NCBI RefSeq assembly: GCF_031458255.1
Contig: NZ_JAVDYC010000001.1
Coordinates: 8,976,501 to 9,040,500 of the forward strand
Reading direction: 5' to 3'
DNA from: Catenuloplanes niger
GTDB lineage: Bacteria; Actinomycetota; Actinomycetes; Mycobacteriales; Micromonosporaceae
Length of the DNA stretch: 64,000 nt
Shown: positions 45,948 to 54,720 of the stretch, one piece after another
How positions within the stretch are numbered: the stretch's first letter is position 1
Layout: the number at the start of each line of letters is the position of its first letter
Position numbers and translations under genes: made by a program
The notes under the pieces: model-generated
Database searches by the model: none
The model's input: the letters and a program-made list of their open reading frames with translations, nothing else
What the model was told of the DNA's origin: nothing

Positions 45948-46266
45948 CGGTCTCGCCCAGCACGGCCCGCCGCCGCTCGACGGCCCGGGTCAGGTCCTGG
46001 TACTCCGCGTGCGTGCGGATGAACTTCGCGAAGAACGGGCAGGCCGGCACCACCCGCAGCGCCCGGCCACGGACGTCGTCGAGCGCACCGCGGGCAAGGC
46101 GGCTGCCCAGACCGCGTCCCTCGTACTCGACCGCGACCTCGGTGTGGATGAAGACGATGCGCTGCCCTTCCCGGTAGTACACGGCGAAACCGGCGAGGTC
46201 ACCGTCCACTGTGATCTCGTACCGGTGCTGGGCGGGGTTGTCGTACACGCTGATGGTGTCGCTCAT
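45940..46266 (-). CDS. Small GNAT-type N-acetyltransferase
   Basis: A 108-residue protein of the short YjdJ/NATD1-like acetyltransferase family: beta strand RYEITVDGDLAGFAVYY, acetyl-CoA loop VEYEGRGLGSRLARGAL and LRVVPACPFFAKFIRTH. It acetylates an unknown acceptor with acetyl-CoA. ATG 46266 with RBS GGAGAGGAAA. First gene of a two-gene operon with the variant CDGSH protein, a pairing known in actinobacteria. Confidence 0.9.
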   Translation of the reverse strand: MSDTISVYDNPAQHRYEITVDGDLAGFAVYYREGQRIVFIHTEVAVEYEGRGLGSRLARGALDDVRGRALRVVPACPFFAKFIRTHAEYQDLTRAVERRRAVLGETDD

Positions 46267-46508
46267 CGGGTTTCCTCTCCTGGGGCTTCCCACCGCCGCG
46301 GGCGGGAAGCCTCGACGTGACCGGGCACTACCTCGATCCCGACGCAGTCTGCCCGCCGCACCCGTTTGCGGAACTCCCGGGCGGTGGGCCGCGAGCGGCC
46401 CGTCGCCCGAACGGGGCGCCGGGATTCCACCGTGTGTTCCCACCACCGGGTCAAGCGACGTGACGGCGGCGTACCCCGCGCGCCGGATCGTCGTCGGACC
46501 CCGGTCCG

Positions 46509-47723
46509 TCAGTCGCGCTCGACGCCGTCCGCGGGGGTCCCGGTGGTGGCCAGGCGCCGGCGGGTCGTCGCCCAGAGGAGCAGCGCGGTGAGCGTGACGC
46601 CGATCGCGGCTGACATGATCGCCGCCCAGCCGCCGGCGGCCCAGAGCGGGCCGGCGACGGCCGAGCCGACGGCGCCACCGAGGAAGTTGCTGACCACGAC
46701 CGCGGTGTTCACCCGGCTGCGGGCCGGGCCGGCGAGCGCGAACAGCCGGGTCTGGCCGAGCAGCAGGACGGCCTGCACGGCGACGTCGAGCAGGACGACG
46801 GCGACGATCAGCACGATGATCGAATCCTGGCCGGCCCACGCGATCGTCAGGGACAGCGCGAGCAGGGCGAGCGCGGCACCGGTGGCGGCCACCGACCGGC
46901 CGCGGTCGTGCAGCGCGCCGGCCTGCCGCGCGGCGAGCGCGCCGGCGAGGCCGGCCAGCCCGACGAGTCCGATCCGGGTCACCGAGTAACCGAACGGCGG
47001 CGCGGTGAGCAGGAACGTCAGCGACGTCCAGAACAGCGAGAACACCGCGAAGCCGGCCGCGGAGATGAGCAGGGTCGGCGGCGCGGCGCGAAGCTGCCCG
47101 ACGGTGGTGAAGACCGAGCGGAGCAGGCGCGGGTACGGGATGGGCTCGCGCGGTGCGAGCGCCGGGATGATGCCGTGGAGCACGGCGGCGGCGACCACGG
47201 TCGCACCGGCGGCGAGGAGGAAGATCGCCCGCCAGCCGAACAGGTCCGCGACGACGCCGCTGACGGTGCGGGACAGCAGGATGCCGACCAGTACCCCGGA
47301 CGCGACGGTGCCGACGACGCTGCCCCGGCGGTCCGGTGCGGCCAGTTCGCTGGCCAGCGGGGTGAGCAGCTGCGCCCCGACGGTCGTCATCCCGAGCCCG
47401 CCGAGCGCGGCGAACAGCACCGGATATCCCGGTGACGCGGCCGCGGCCAGCAGCATCCCGGCCGACAGCAGCAGCATCAGCGGGACGAGGCGCCGCCGGT
47501 TGAGCACGTCGCCGAGCGGGACCAGCAGGAAGATGCCGGCGGCGTAGCCGACCTGGGTGACGGTCACGAGCGCGGCGGCCGCGGGGGAGGAGACGCCGAA
47601 CGTGCCGGCGATCACCTCGATCAGCGGCTGTGCCCAGTAGAGGTTCCCGACCGCGAGCCCGGCGGCGACGGCGAAGACCGTCGTACGTACCGGCGTCATG
47701 TGGGGTGTTGCACTGAGCGTCAT
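46509..47723 (-). CDS. MFS transporter (drug:H+ antiporter type)
   Basis: A 404-residue, twelve-helix major facilitator. Motif A-like GDVLNRRRLVP in the first loop and TVASGVLVGILLSRTVSGVV in helix 5 (motif C-like) suggest an exporter of the YnfM/arabinose-efflux type. ATG 47723 (MTLSATPHMTPVR) with GAGAGAAA upstream. Substrate unknown. No adjacent regulator on the same strand. Confidence 0.9.
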   Translation of the reverse strand: MTLSATPHMTPVRTTVFAVAAGLAVGNLYWAQPLIEVIAGTFGVSSPAAAALVTVTQVGYAAGIFLLVPLGDVLNRRRLVPLMLLLSAGMLLAAAASPGYPVLFAALGGLGMTTVGAQLLTPLASELAAPDRRGSVVGTVASGVLVGILLSRTVSGVVADLFGWRAIFLLAAGATVVAAAVLHGIIPALAPREPIPYPRLLRSVFTTVGQLRAAPPTLLISAAGFAVFSLFWTSLTFLLTAPPFGYSVTRIGLVGLAGLAGALAARQAGALHDRGRSVAATGAALALLALSLTIAWAGQDSIIVLIVAVVLLDVAVQAVLLLGQTRLFALAGPARSRVNTAVVVSNFLGGAVGSAVAGPLWAAGGWAAIMSAAIGVTLTALLLWATTRRRLATTGTPADGVERD

Positions 47724-47890
47724 CACGCGTTTCTCTCGCCGGTGGGAGTGGTGCTGGGCAGGCGGGACCCACCCACCTTTCCCCGGCCGGTGGCCGATCA
47801 TCCGGCGTTCCACGATCGTATCGGTGCCGGCCCGGTGCGCATGATCGCTACCATGGGCGCCGTCAGCCACGACGGGACAGGAGTTCCGGT

Positions 47891-48274
47891 ATGAGCCTGA
47901 GCATCTCGGTGTGGGTGCCGGACGAGGACGCCTACGCCGGCCGGAGAGGCGTCGAGAACCCGCCGGGCGTCAACACCGGGGTGGGGGCCGAGAACTTCCG
48001 TTACACGCTCTGGGGGTCCGAGGCTGCGCGAAGCCTCGGTGCGACCCTTCTACCGCAACTCGCTGACATCACGGTGGAGAACCGCGGCAACCTGCAGGTC
48101 TCGCCCGAGCAACTCGACGCCTTCGCGCGGGAATGCCGGTTGCTGGAGGACAACGTCGATTATCTCTCCGAGCGGACGATCGGCGACAGCGACCGCATCC
48201 TCCACTACCTCGCCACCATGAAAGAGGCGGTACGTCGCGCCGAGGCGGTGGGCGGCGGCATCATCGTGTGGTAG
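47891..48274 (+). CDS. Hypothetical protein, 127 aa
   Basis: Soluble protein from ATG 47891 (MSLSISVWVPDEDAYAGRRG). Its last half is a helical region (LDAFARECRLLEDNVDYLSE; HYLATMKEAVRRAEA) ending GGGIIVW. The pattern of an N-terminal strand plus helical pair is like small immunity-type proteins, but I recognise no family. Convergent with the AAA regulator. Confidence 0.75.
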   Translation: MSLSISVWVPDEDAYAGRRGVENPPGVNTGVGAENFRYTLWGSEAARSLGATLLPQLADITVENRGNLQVSPEQLDAFARECRLLEDNVDYLSERTIGDSDRILHYLATMKEAVRRAEAVGGGIIVW

Positions 48275-48329
48275 GGATCTCGCTGTGCGCCCTCGGCCGG
48301 CCGGCCGCCGCGGATCACGAGGATCGGCG

Positions 48330-50372
48330 TCACCGGTCGCGGTGGGCGGCCATCTCCCGCAGCCACAGGCGCTCGGCGACCCGGTCCACCGCCCGGTTCA
48401 GGTGCCGCCGGTACGTGGTCATGGGCATCGTCAGCCGCGCCGCCGCGGCCTCCTGCGACGGCAGGCCCTCGAAGTAGGTGACCCGGAGCGTCTCGTACAG
48501 CCGCTGATGCGGTGACGACTCCGGGCCGATCTCCTCGACCGCCTCGGTGAGCAGCCGGTCCAGCGCGGTCGCCGGGTCGGGTGCCGGGTACTCACGGATC
48601 AGCCGGGTGCCGAGGAGGGGGTTCGCCGCCCCGCGGTCCGGATCGTGCCGCCGGCGCAGGGCGTCGCGGACCGCGGCGTCGAAACCGGACCGGGACAGCA
48701 CGGTGTAGCCGTCGGGCGCCGTACCGTCCGGTTCCGGCCGGCTGCCGAACAGATCCTCGGCGCCGACGCCGTCCAGCCAGCCGGCCAGCGGCCGGGCCCG
48801 CCAGTCGTGGCCGTAGAGCGCGCCCTGCGGCAGCTTCGTCACCAGATCGTGCTGCGAGTACCGCATCAGCTCGTCCCAGGACGGGTCCGACCAGAGCGTG
48901 TAGCTCCAGGCCGGCCGGGCCGCGGTGAGGTACGTGCCGACGAGCCGCTGAAGCACCAGATCCATGATCTCCGACGGCCGCTGGTACGTGACCGGGTCGA
49001 CGATGAACCGGGCGATCCCGATGTGCTCCTCCTCGCGCAACGGCGCGGTGGCGTCGGTGTGCGCCCAGGCCGCGGCGGTGACCGGGTCGGTGGAGGCGAG
49101 CCGTTCGTCCGCGGTCCCCAGCCGCAGCAGGGTGAGGAACCCGACCGGCTCGTCCGTGCCGGCCCGGCGGTGCACGTGGAAGGCGTCCGGTTGATGCCGC
49201 AGCCAGTGCGCGACCAGCTCGGCGGACTCCGGGCCGTCCACCCGGCCGGTCATGTCGATCAGCGCCGCGTGGTCCCCCGCACGCAGCCGGGTCTCGGCGA
49301 CCCCACCGCGTCCGGTGAAACGGTAGTAGCGCCGCTTGATCCGGCCGTTGCGGTGCAGGTAGTTGACCGCGTCGACCCGGTGCAGCAGCGATCCCGGCGC
49401 GGCCGCCTGCACCTCGCGGACCAGGTGCGCCAGCATGCCGCGGTGCATCGCCTGATACGTCACCGGATCGCGCCACCGCAGGTCGGTGTCGAGGACGTCG
49501 CGGACCATGTCGTGCGGCCGCAGACCGTCGCGCCCCTCCTCGATGTACGGCTGATCGCGGAGCCATTCGAAGATCGGTGCGGTGTCCTGGCCGGGCAGGG
49601 CCGCGCGCAGCAGCGCCTCGGTGGTTCCACGCGCGTGCGCGCAGATGTGCAACGCCTGGCGGTGCGCCGGTGACGGCACCTCCTCGACCAGCCGGCGCAG
49701 CAGCGCGGACGTGAGGTCCTGCGACGGCTGCCAGGCGCCCTCACGGACGGCCACCTCGGCGGCGAGCGACAGCGCGAGCGGGTGGCCGTTGGCGTAGGCC
49801 ACCAGGTCCGGCTGCTGTTCCGCGGCGACGCCCCGGGCGCGGAGCAGCTCGGCCGACTCCGCCGCGGTGAGCGCGCCGACCGGCAGCACCCGGACCAACG
49901 GGCCCCAGCCGGGGTCGGTGCGCCAGCCGAGATCCAACGGCCGCCGGCCGGCCACCGCGATGACCGTCCGGTCGGGCAGCCGGGGCAGGAAGCGGTCCCG
50001 GAGCCAGCCTTCGAGCCCCTGGCAGTGCTCGAAGGCGTCGATCAGCAGGACCGGCAGCTCGGCGGCGAACACGCCGGCGGCCTCGGACTCGAACGCGGCG
50101 GTGCCGCCGATGACGGCCTTGCCGTCGACCTCGACCGCGGTGCGTCCCCGGGTGACCGCCAGGTCCGCGAAGCGGCGCAGCAACGCGGACTTGCCGATTC
50201 CCGCGGGCCCGTGGAGATACAGCAGCACGGGCGCGTCGGGCAGCCCGTCGAGGGCGTCACCGAACGCGCGCAGGTGGTCGTGCCGGCCGATGAACGTCGT
50301 GCGCCGGGTCTCTCTGAGCCGGTCCGCGAGACGGCGGTTCGGCGCTTCGGCGGGGACTGGCACGCCGGCCAT
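48330..50372 (-). CDS. Large AAA-type (STAND-like) ATPase regulator
   Basis: A 680-residue protein. AAA_16/STAND ATPase at residues 25-260 with Walker A GPAGIGKSALLRR and Walker B LPVLLIDAFEH, then a long helical middle (about 270-560) that may sense a ligand or partner, then a C-terminal helix-turn-helix of sigma-70 region-4 type (SPHQRLYETLRVTYFEGLP; AAAARLTMPMTTYRRHL). It should bind DNA as an ATP-dependent activator. ATG 50372. It is divergent from the SRPBCC-SDR operon, its likeliest target. Confidence 0.86.
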   Translation of the reverse strand: MAGVPVPAEAPNRRLADRLRETRRTTFIGRHDHLRAFGDALDGLPDAPVLLYLHGPAGIGKSALLRRFADLAVTRGRTAVEVDGKAVIGGTAAFESEAAGVFAAELPVLLIDAFEHCQGLEGWLRDRFLPRLPDRTVIAVAGRRPLDLGWRTDPGWGPLVRVLPVGALTAAESAELLRARGVAAEQQPDLVAYANGHPLALSLAAEVAVREGAWQPSQDLTSALLRRLVEEVPSPAHRQALHICAHARGTTEALLRAALPGQDTAPIFEWLRDQPYIEEGRDGLRPHDMVRDVLDTDLRWRDPVTYQAMHRGMLAHLVREVQAAAPGSLLHRVDAVNYLHRNGRIKRRYYRFTGRGGVAETRLRAGDHAALIDMTGRVDGPESAELVAHWLRHQPDAFHVHRRAGTDEPVGFLTLLRLGTADERLASTDPVTAAAWAHTDATAPLREEEHIGIARFIVDPVTYQRPSEIMDLVLQRLVGTYLTAARPAWSYTLWSDPSWDELMRYSQHDLVTKLPQGALYGHDWRARPLAGWLDGVGAEDLFGSRPEPDGTAPDGYTVLSRSGFDAAVRDALRRRHDPDRGAANPLLGTRLIREYPAPDPATALDRLLTEAVEEIGPESSPHQRLYETLRVTYFEGLPSQEAAAARLTMPMTTYRRHLNRAVDRVAERLWLREMAAHRDR

Positions 50373-50554
50373 CGTATGCCGGTTCCGGGACGACCCGGTC
50401 GCCGGTGGCGGTGGGTGGACGGGATCCGGCGGTGGATCGGAGGTGGAACGGCCCGGATCGGTGGTGTTCCGGACTGGGCCGCGGCCGCCCGGTCCCGAAG
50501 TCTTGATGTCGCACGGCCGTGATCGGTGCGTGCGACACGAGCACAGGGAGTGAC

Positions 50555-50989
50555 ATGAGCAGGGCCTACGTCAGCACCGTCGTCCCCGGGGAGGCCGGGC
50601 GGGTCTGGGCGGTGATCCGCGACTTCGGCGGGCTCGCCGGCTGGCACCCGGGGATCGCCCGCAGCGACATCGCCACCGGCGACCCGGCCGCGGTCGGCGC
50701 GGTCCGTGTGGTGCGGTTCGCCGCCGCGGACATCGGCACCGAGGAAAGGCTGGTGACGCTCGACGACGCCGGGCGGACCATGGGCTACGAGGTCGCCGAG
50801 CACCCGTTCCCGGCGCGCCGGATCACCGCGGTGATCCGGGTCAGCCCGGTGACCGACAGCGGTGCGGCGTTCGTCGAGTGGTGGGCCGACGTCGACGTCG
50901 ACGCCGCCGACGAATCGGACAGCGTCGGCTTCGTGACCGACCTCTACGGCGCCGGCCTGGCCGCGCTGCGGGAGCGGTTCGCGGCATGA
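50555..50989 (+). CDS. SRPBCC (polyketide cyclase/START-like) protein
   Basis: A 144-residue hydrophobic-pocket fold: AYVSTVVPGEAGRVWAVIRD with DFGGLAGWHPGI, an antiparallel sheet, and a long C-terminal helix (SVGFVTDLYGAGLAALRERF). Family members bind or cyclise lipophilic substrates. ATG 50555 with GGGAG. It overlaps the SDR gene in an ATGA, so the pair acts on one substrate or pathway. Confidence 0.9.
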   Translation: MSRAYVSTVVPGEAGRVWAVIRDFGGLAGWHPGIARSDIATGDPAAVGAVRVVRFAAADIGTEERLVTLDDAGRTMGYEVAEHPFPARRITAVIRVSPVTDSGAAFVEWWADVDVDAADESDSVGFVTDLYGAGLAALRERFAA

Positions 50990-51795
50990 GCACCCCACAC
51001 GGCAACGACATCGACGGCACGGTGCCCGCGAACGGCCCGCTGACCGGCCGGACCGCCCTGGTGACCGGCGGCGGCCGCGGTATCGGGGCGGAGATCAGCC
51101 GCGGACTGGCCCGGGCCGGCGCCCGGGTCGCGCTGCTCGGCAACGGCCTGGAGCATCTCACCCGGCTCGCCGGTGAGCTCCCGCACGACCCGATCGTGGT
51201 GCGGGCCGACCTGTCCCGGCCCGAGGCGCCCGAGGCGGCGCTGCGGGAGGTGACGGACCGGTTCGGGCGGCTCGACATCCTGGTCAACAACGCCGGCTTC
51301 GGTACCTTCGGGCCGAGCGACGAGGTGACCCCGGAGATGTACGACGACTTCATGGCCGTCAACCTGCGGGCGCCCCTGCTGCTGGCCGGGCAGGCCGCGC
51401 GGCACATGGCCGACCACGGCGGCGGAAGCATCGTCCACATCTCGTCCGGCATCGGGGCGTCCGGCAACACCGGATGGGTCCTCTACTCCGCCGCCAAGGG
51501 TGGCATGGAGGCCGCCGCCCGCACCCTCACCGCGGAGTGGGGCCCGCACAACGTCCGCTTCAACACGGTGCGTCCCGCCGTCATCCGTACCTCGGCGGCC
51601 TGGCCACCGCCGGGCTGGGACGAGGCGGCCTATCTGCGCTCCGTGCCGCTGCGCCGGATGCAGGAGGCCACCGACGTGGCCGACGCCGTGCTGTTCCTGG
51701 CCGGCGACTCGGCACGCAACATCAGCGGCGCGTTCGTCGACGTCGACGGCGGCTGGGGCGCTGTCAAACCGTCGGTCGTCGGCGCCGACGCCTGA
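50986..51795 (+). CDS. Short-chain dehydrogenase/reductase
   Basis: A 269-residue SDR: cofactor loop VTGGGRGIGAE, NNAG, catalytic Ser (HISSGIG) and Tyr-Lys pair in YSAAK, and C-terminal GAFVDVDGGW. NAD(P)-dependent reduction or oxidation of an unknown alcohol or ketone. The ATG overlaps the SRPBCC stop by four bases. The divergent AAA-type regulator is probably the controller. Confidence 0.93.
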   Translation: MSTPHGNDIDGTVPANGPLTGRTALVTGGGRGIGAEISRGLARAGARVALLGNGLEHLTRLAGELPHDPIVVRADLSRPEAPEAALREVTDRFGRLDILVNNAGFGTFGPSDEVTPEMYDDFMAVNLRAPLLLAGQAARHMADHGGGSIVHISSGIGASGNTGWVLYSAAKGGMEAAARTLTAEWGPHNVRFNTVRPAVIRTSAAWPPPGWDEAAYLRSVPLRRMQEATDVADAVLFLAGDSARNISGAFVDVDGGWGAVKPSVVGADA

Positions 51796-51813
51796 CAACC
51801 TTCCGGGGGGTAC

Positions 51814-51839
51814 GCACGGCAGGGTCACCCCTGCCGTGC
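51814..51839 (+). terminator. Hairpin after the SDR gene
   Basis: Arms GCACGGCAGGG / CCCTGCCGTGC separated by TCAC, 18 bases past the SDR stop. Confidence 0.65.
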
Positions 51840-52003
51840 GGAGGCGCACACCATGCCGGTCCCGTAGAGGGCCCCGAAGTCGAACACCCGGCTTGAGCGG
51901 TAACTGCGACTGCGGCACGTGCGGCCGCCGCCCGCGGTCCGGGTGAGGGCCGGGGCCCGGACGGGCGCGGGCCGTCCGGCAGGACCGCTCGCTGGCGCCT
52001 CGC

Positions 52004-52651
52004 CTAGCGTCCGGCCGGCGGGTTCGGGGTGGCGGTGCCGAGGGTGAGGGTGTGCGCGGCGAGGGATGCCTCGTCGTGGTCGTGGCTGGCGATGATGACG
52101 GCCGCGCCGGCCCGGACCCGGTCGCGGAGCAGGTCGTGGACGTGCCGGCGGGTGCGGGTGTCGAGCGCTGCGGTGGGCTCGTCGAGGACGTAGACGTCGG
52201 CCTGCTGGACGAACGCCTGGGCGAGCAGGGTGCGCTGGCGCTGGCCGCCGGACAGTTCCCGCAGGCGGCGCCGGGCCAGGTGGGCGATCTCCAGCCGGTC
52301 CATCACGTCGGCCGTCGCGGCCCGGTCCTGCCGGGTGCGGCGGGGCAGCAGCCGGGACGGCGTGAACGTGCCGATCCGCACGCACTCGGCGACGGTGAGC
52401 GGGAGCGCGTCGATGTCGCCGGTGCGTTGCGGCAGCAGGGCGACGCGGGTGGCCGGGGCTCGCCGGACGACGCCCTCCGACGGCCGGACGACGCCGGCGA
52501 GCAGGTGCAGCAGCGTGCTCTTGCCGGAGCCGTTCGGGCCGGTCACGGCGAGCATCGAGGCGGGCTCGACCCGCAGGTTCACGCCGTGCAGCACGGGCGT
52601 GCCGGCGTACCGGAAGCCGAGGTTCTCGGCGGTCAGTGGTGCGGTACCCAA
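52004..52651 (-). CDS. aztA: Zinc ABC transporter ATPase
   Basis: A 215-residue ATPase of the manganese/zinc uptake type: Walker A GPNGSGKSTLL, signature LSGGQRQRTLLAQ, Walker B VYVLDEPTAALD, switch IASHDHDE. TTG 52651 is the best start (AAGGGG six bases upstream; no ATG or GTG nearby fits). It is divergent from the permease gene with a Zur-like box between, matching the azt (aztABCD) layout. Provides energy for zinc import with AztB and AztC. Confidence 0.87.
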   Translation of the reverse strand: MGTAPLTAENLGFRYAGTPVLHGVNLRVEPASMLAVTGPNGSGKSTLLHLLAGVVRPSEGVVRRAPATRVALLPQRTGDIDALPLTVAECVRIGTFTPSRLLPRRTRQDRAATADVMDRLEIAHLARRRLRELSGGQRQRTLLAQAFVQQADVYVLDEPTAALDTRTRRHVHDLLRDRVRAGAAVIIASHDHDEASLAAHTLTLGTATPNPPAGR

Positions 52652-52662
52652 CGGAACCCCTT

Positions 52663-52682
52663 AACGATAACGATTTTCAATC
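52663..52682. promoter_or_regulatory. Zur-like box in the divergent azt promoter
   Basis: AACGATAACGATTTTCAATC resembles the Fur/Zur-type operator TGAAAATCATTTTCA-like consensus. It lies 12 bases upstream of the aztA start and 18 before the aztB start, so one bound repressor could shut both. Confidence 0.7.
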
Positions 52683-52695
52683 CTAGTATACTAGG
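52682..52695. promoter_or_regulatory. Perfect 14-base palindrome in the azt promoter
   Basis: CCTAGTATACTAGG, AT-rich at the centre and unlike its surroundings. It abuts the Zur-like box and sits four bases from the aztB start. It may be the -10 region or a second operator. Confidence 0.6.
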
Positions 52696-52699
52696 CCCG

Positions 52700-53551
52700 G
52701 TGATCTCGTCATTGCTCGAGCCGTTCACCGTCTCCTTCGTCCTGCGCGCCCTGGCCGGCGGCGTTCTGCTGGCCGCCGTCTGTGCCCTGGTCGGGGTGTG
52801 GGTGATCGCCCGCGGGATGACGTTCCTCGGCGAGGCGATGAGCCACGGCATGCTGCCCGGCGTCGCGGTCGCGTCGATCCTCGGCGGCAACCTCGTCGCC
52901 GGGGCCGCGGTGAGCGCGCTCGCCATGGTGGCCGGGGTCAACGCACTGCGCGACAGCCGCGAGTTCGGCCGCGACACCAGCATCGGGCTGCTGTTCGTCG
53001 GCATGCTCTCGGTCGGCGTGATCGTGGTGTCGCACTCGCGCTCGTTCGCCACCGACCTGACCGCGTTCCTCTTCGGTGACGTGCTGGCGATCCGGCAGGC
53101 CGACCTCGTGCTGCTCGCCGGGGCGGGCGTCGTGGTGGCGGTGGTGTCGCTGGTGTTCCACCGGCCGTTCCTGGCGCTGACGTTCGACCCGCGCAAGGCC
53201 CGCACGCTCGGCCTGCGGCCCGGACTGACCAACGCCGTGATGATGATCATGCTGACCGTGACGATGGCGGTCGCGTTCAGCGTGGTCGGCACGCTGCTGG
53301 CCTTCGGGATGCTCATCGCGCCGTCCGCCGCGGCGATGCTGGTCGCCCGGCGACTGCTGGCGGTGATGCTGACCAGCTTCGCGATCGGCGCGACCGCCAC
53401 GGTCGCCGGCCTGTGGATCTCCTGGTTCGCCGCGACCGCCGCCAGCGCCACGATCGCGGCCGTCGCCGTCGCGATCTTCTTCCTCGTCCTCGCCGCCCGC
53501 CGCGTCGCCGACGGCGTGCTGCGGCGCCACTCCCCGAAAGGAGCTTTGTGA
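52700..53551 (+). CDS. aztB: Zinc ABC transporter permease
   Basis: A 283-residue ABC-3 family permease with eight helices (LAGGVLLAAVCALVGVWVIA; GMTFLGEAMSHGMLPGVA; VGTLLAFGMLIAPSAAA), the hallmark of ZnuB/AztB metal importers. GTG 52700 is the only start after the promoter palindrome. It overlaps the next gene by four bases (GTGA). Works with AztA and AztC. Confidence 0.9.
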   Translation: MISSLLEPFTVSFVLRALAGGVLLAAVCALVGVWVIARGMTFLGEAMSHGMLPGVAVASILGGNLVAGAAVSALAMVAGVNALRDSREFGRDTSIGLLFVGMLSVGVIVVSHSRSFATDLTAFLFGDVLAIRQADLVLLAGAGVVVAVVSLVFHRPFLALTFDPRKARTLGLRPGLTNAVMMIMLTVTMAVAFSVVGTLLAFGMLIAPSAAAMLVARRLLAVMLTSFAIGATATVAGLWISWFAATAASATIAAVAVAIFFLVLAARRVADGVLRRHSPKGAL

Positions 53552-54720
53552 TCACGCACAGATTCGCCGGCGTCGCCGCGCTGAGCCTGGCGCTGGCCGT
53601 CTCGGCCTGTGCCTCCGGGCAACAGACCGAGGAACCACCGCACGGGTACGTCGCCGGCGCCGAGGAACTGCCGGAGGCACAGTCCGCGATCGCCTACGCG
53701 GCCCGGGACTCGAGGCAGCTGAGCCTGCTCGACCTCGCGACCGCACAGGAGAAGCAGGTCGGGCTCTCCGTCGGCGCGCAGCAGCTCACCGAGGACGGCC
53801 GGTTCGTCTACGTCGGTGACGGCGACCGCACGCTGGAGATCGTCGATGCCGGCGTGTGGACCGTCGACCACGCCGACCACGTCCACTACTACCGGGCGCC
53901 GGCCACCGCGCTCGGCACCGTGACCGTCGACGCCCCGATCGTGTCCGTGACCGGGTTCGAGGCGCACACCACGGTCGGCACCGCGGACGGCCGGATCCGC
54001 GTCCTCGACCGGCACCGGCTGGCGGAGGGCGCGGTCGCGGAGCTGGCCACGATCGACTCCGGGAGCGCGACCGCGCTGGCCGTGCCGTACGCCGGGCAGC
54101 TGCTGGTCGCCGTCGGCGACGCCCGGGACCGGCCCGCGAACCGCATCGTGGCGATGGGCGCCGACGGCCGGGAGACCGGCGCGCTGCGGGTGCCGTGCGC
54201 GGCGCCGCGCGGTGGGGTGGTGCTGCGCGGCGGCGCGGTCATCGCCTGCGAGGACTCCCTGATCCGGGTACGGCACGACCGGGACGCGCTGACGGCCACG
54301 GTCCTCGACTCGCCCGCCGGGCCGGTCGCGCCGGGCGGCTTCGGGTTCCGCCCGCGCAGCAACGAGGCGGCCGTGGCCGACCGTGGCGGCATCTGGTCGG
54401 TCAACGCCTCCAAGGTCACCCTCAGGCACCTGCCCGCGGGCGGCCGCGAGCTCGTCGCCGCCGCCTCGCCCGCGGACGGCGACACCGTCCTCGCGCTCGA
54501 TGCCGCCGGCACGCTGATCAGCTACGACCTGGAGACGGGCGAGCCGCTGGCGGAGGCCCTGCTGCGGGCCACGACGCTCACCGTCGACGTCAACCGGGCC
54601 TACCTGGCCGCGCCGCAGACACGGGTGATCCACGAGATCGACTACCGCGACGGGCTGCGTACCGCCCGTACGCTCGCCGCCTCGCAGCAGCCGGACCTGG
54701 CCGTGGAGGTGGGCCGGTGA
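53548..54720 (+). CDS. aztD: AztD-like zinc chaperone lipoprotein
   Basis: A 390-residue lipoprotein (lipobox VSAC near residue 16-19 after ALSLALAVSAC) with a beta-propeller of repeated strands (LLDLATAQEKQVGLSVGAQQ; GRIRVLDRHRLAEGAVAELA). A His/Asp cluster, DHADHVHYY, is the kind of zinc-binding loop used by AztD to hand zinc to AztC. GTG 53548 overlaps aztB; the stop overlaps aztC (GTGA). The order aztB-aztD-aztC supports the assignment. Confidence 0.83.
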   Translation: MITHRFAGVAALSLALAVSACASGQQTEEPPHGYVAGAEELPEAQSAIAYAARDSRQLSLLDLATAQEKQVGLSVGAQQLTEDGRFVYVGDGDRTLEIVDAGVWTVDHADHVHYYRAPATALGTVTVDAPIVSVTGFEAHTTVGTADGRIRVLDRHRLAEGAVAELATIDSGSATALAVPYAGQLLVAVGDARDRPANRIVAMGADGRETGALRVPCAAPRGGVVLRGGAVIACEDSLIRVRHDRDALTATVLDSPAGPVAPGGFGFRPRSNEAAVADRGGIWSVNASKVTLRHLPAGGRELVAAASPADGDTVLALDAAGTLISYDLETGEPLAEALLRATTLTVDVNRAYLAAPQTRVIHEIDYRDGLRTARTLAASQQPDLAVEVGR

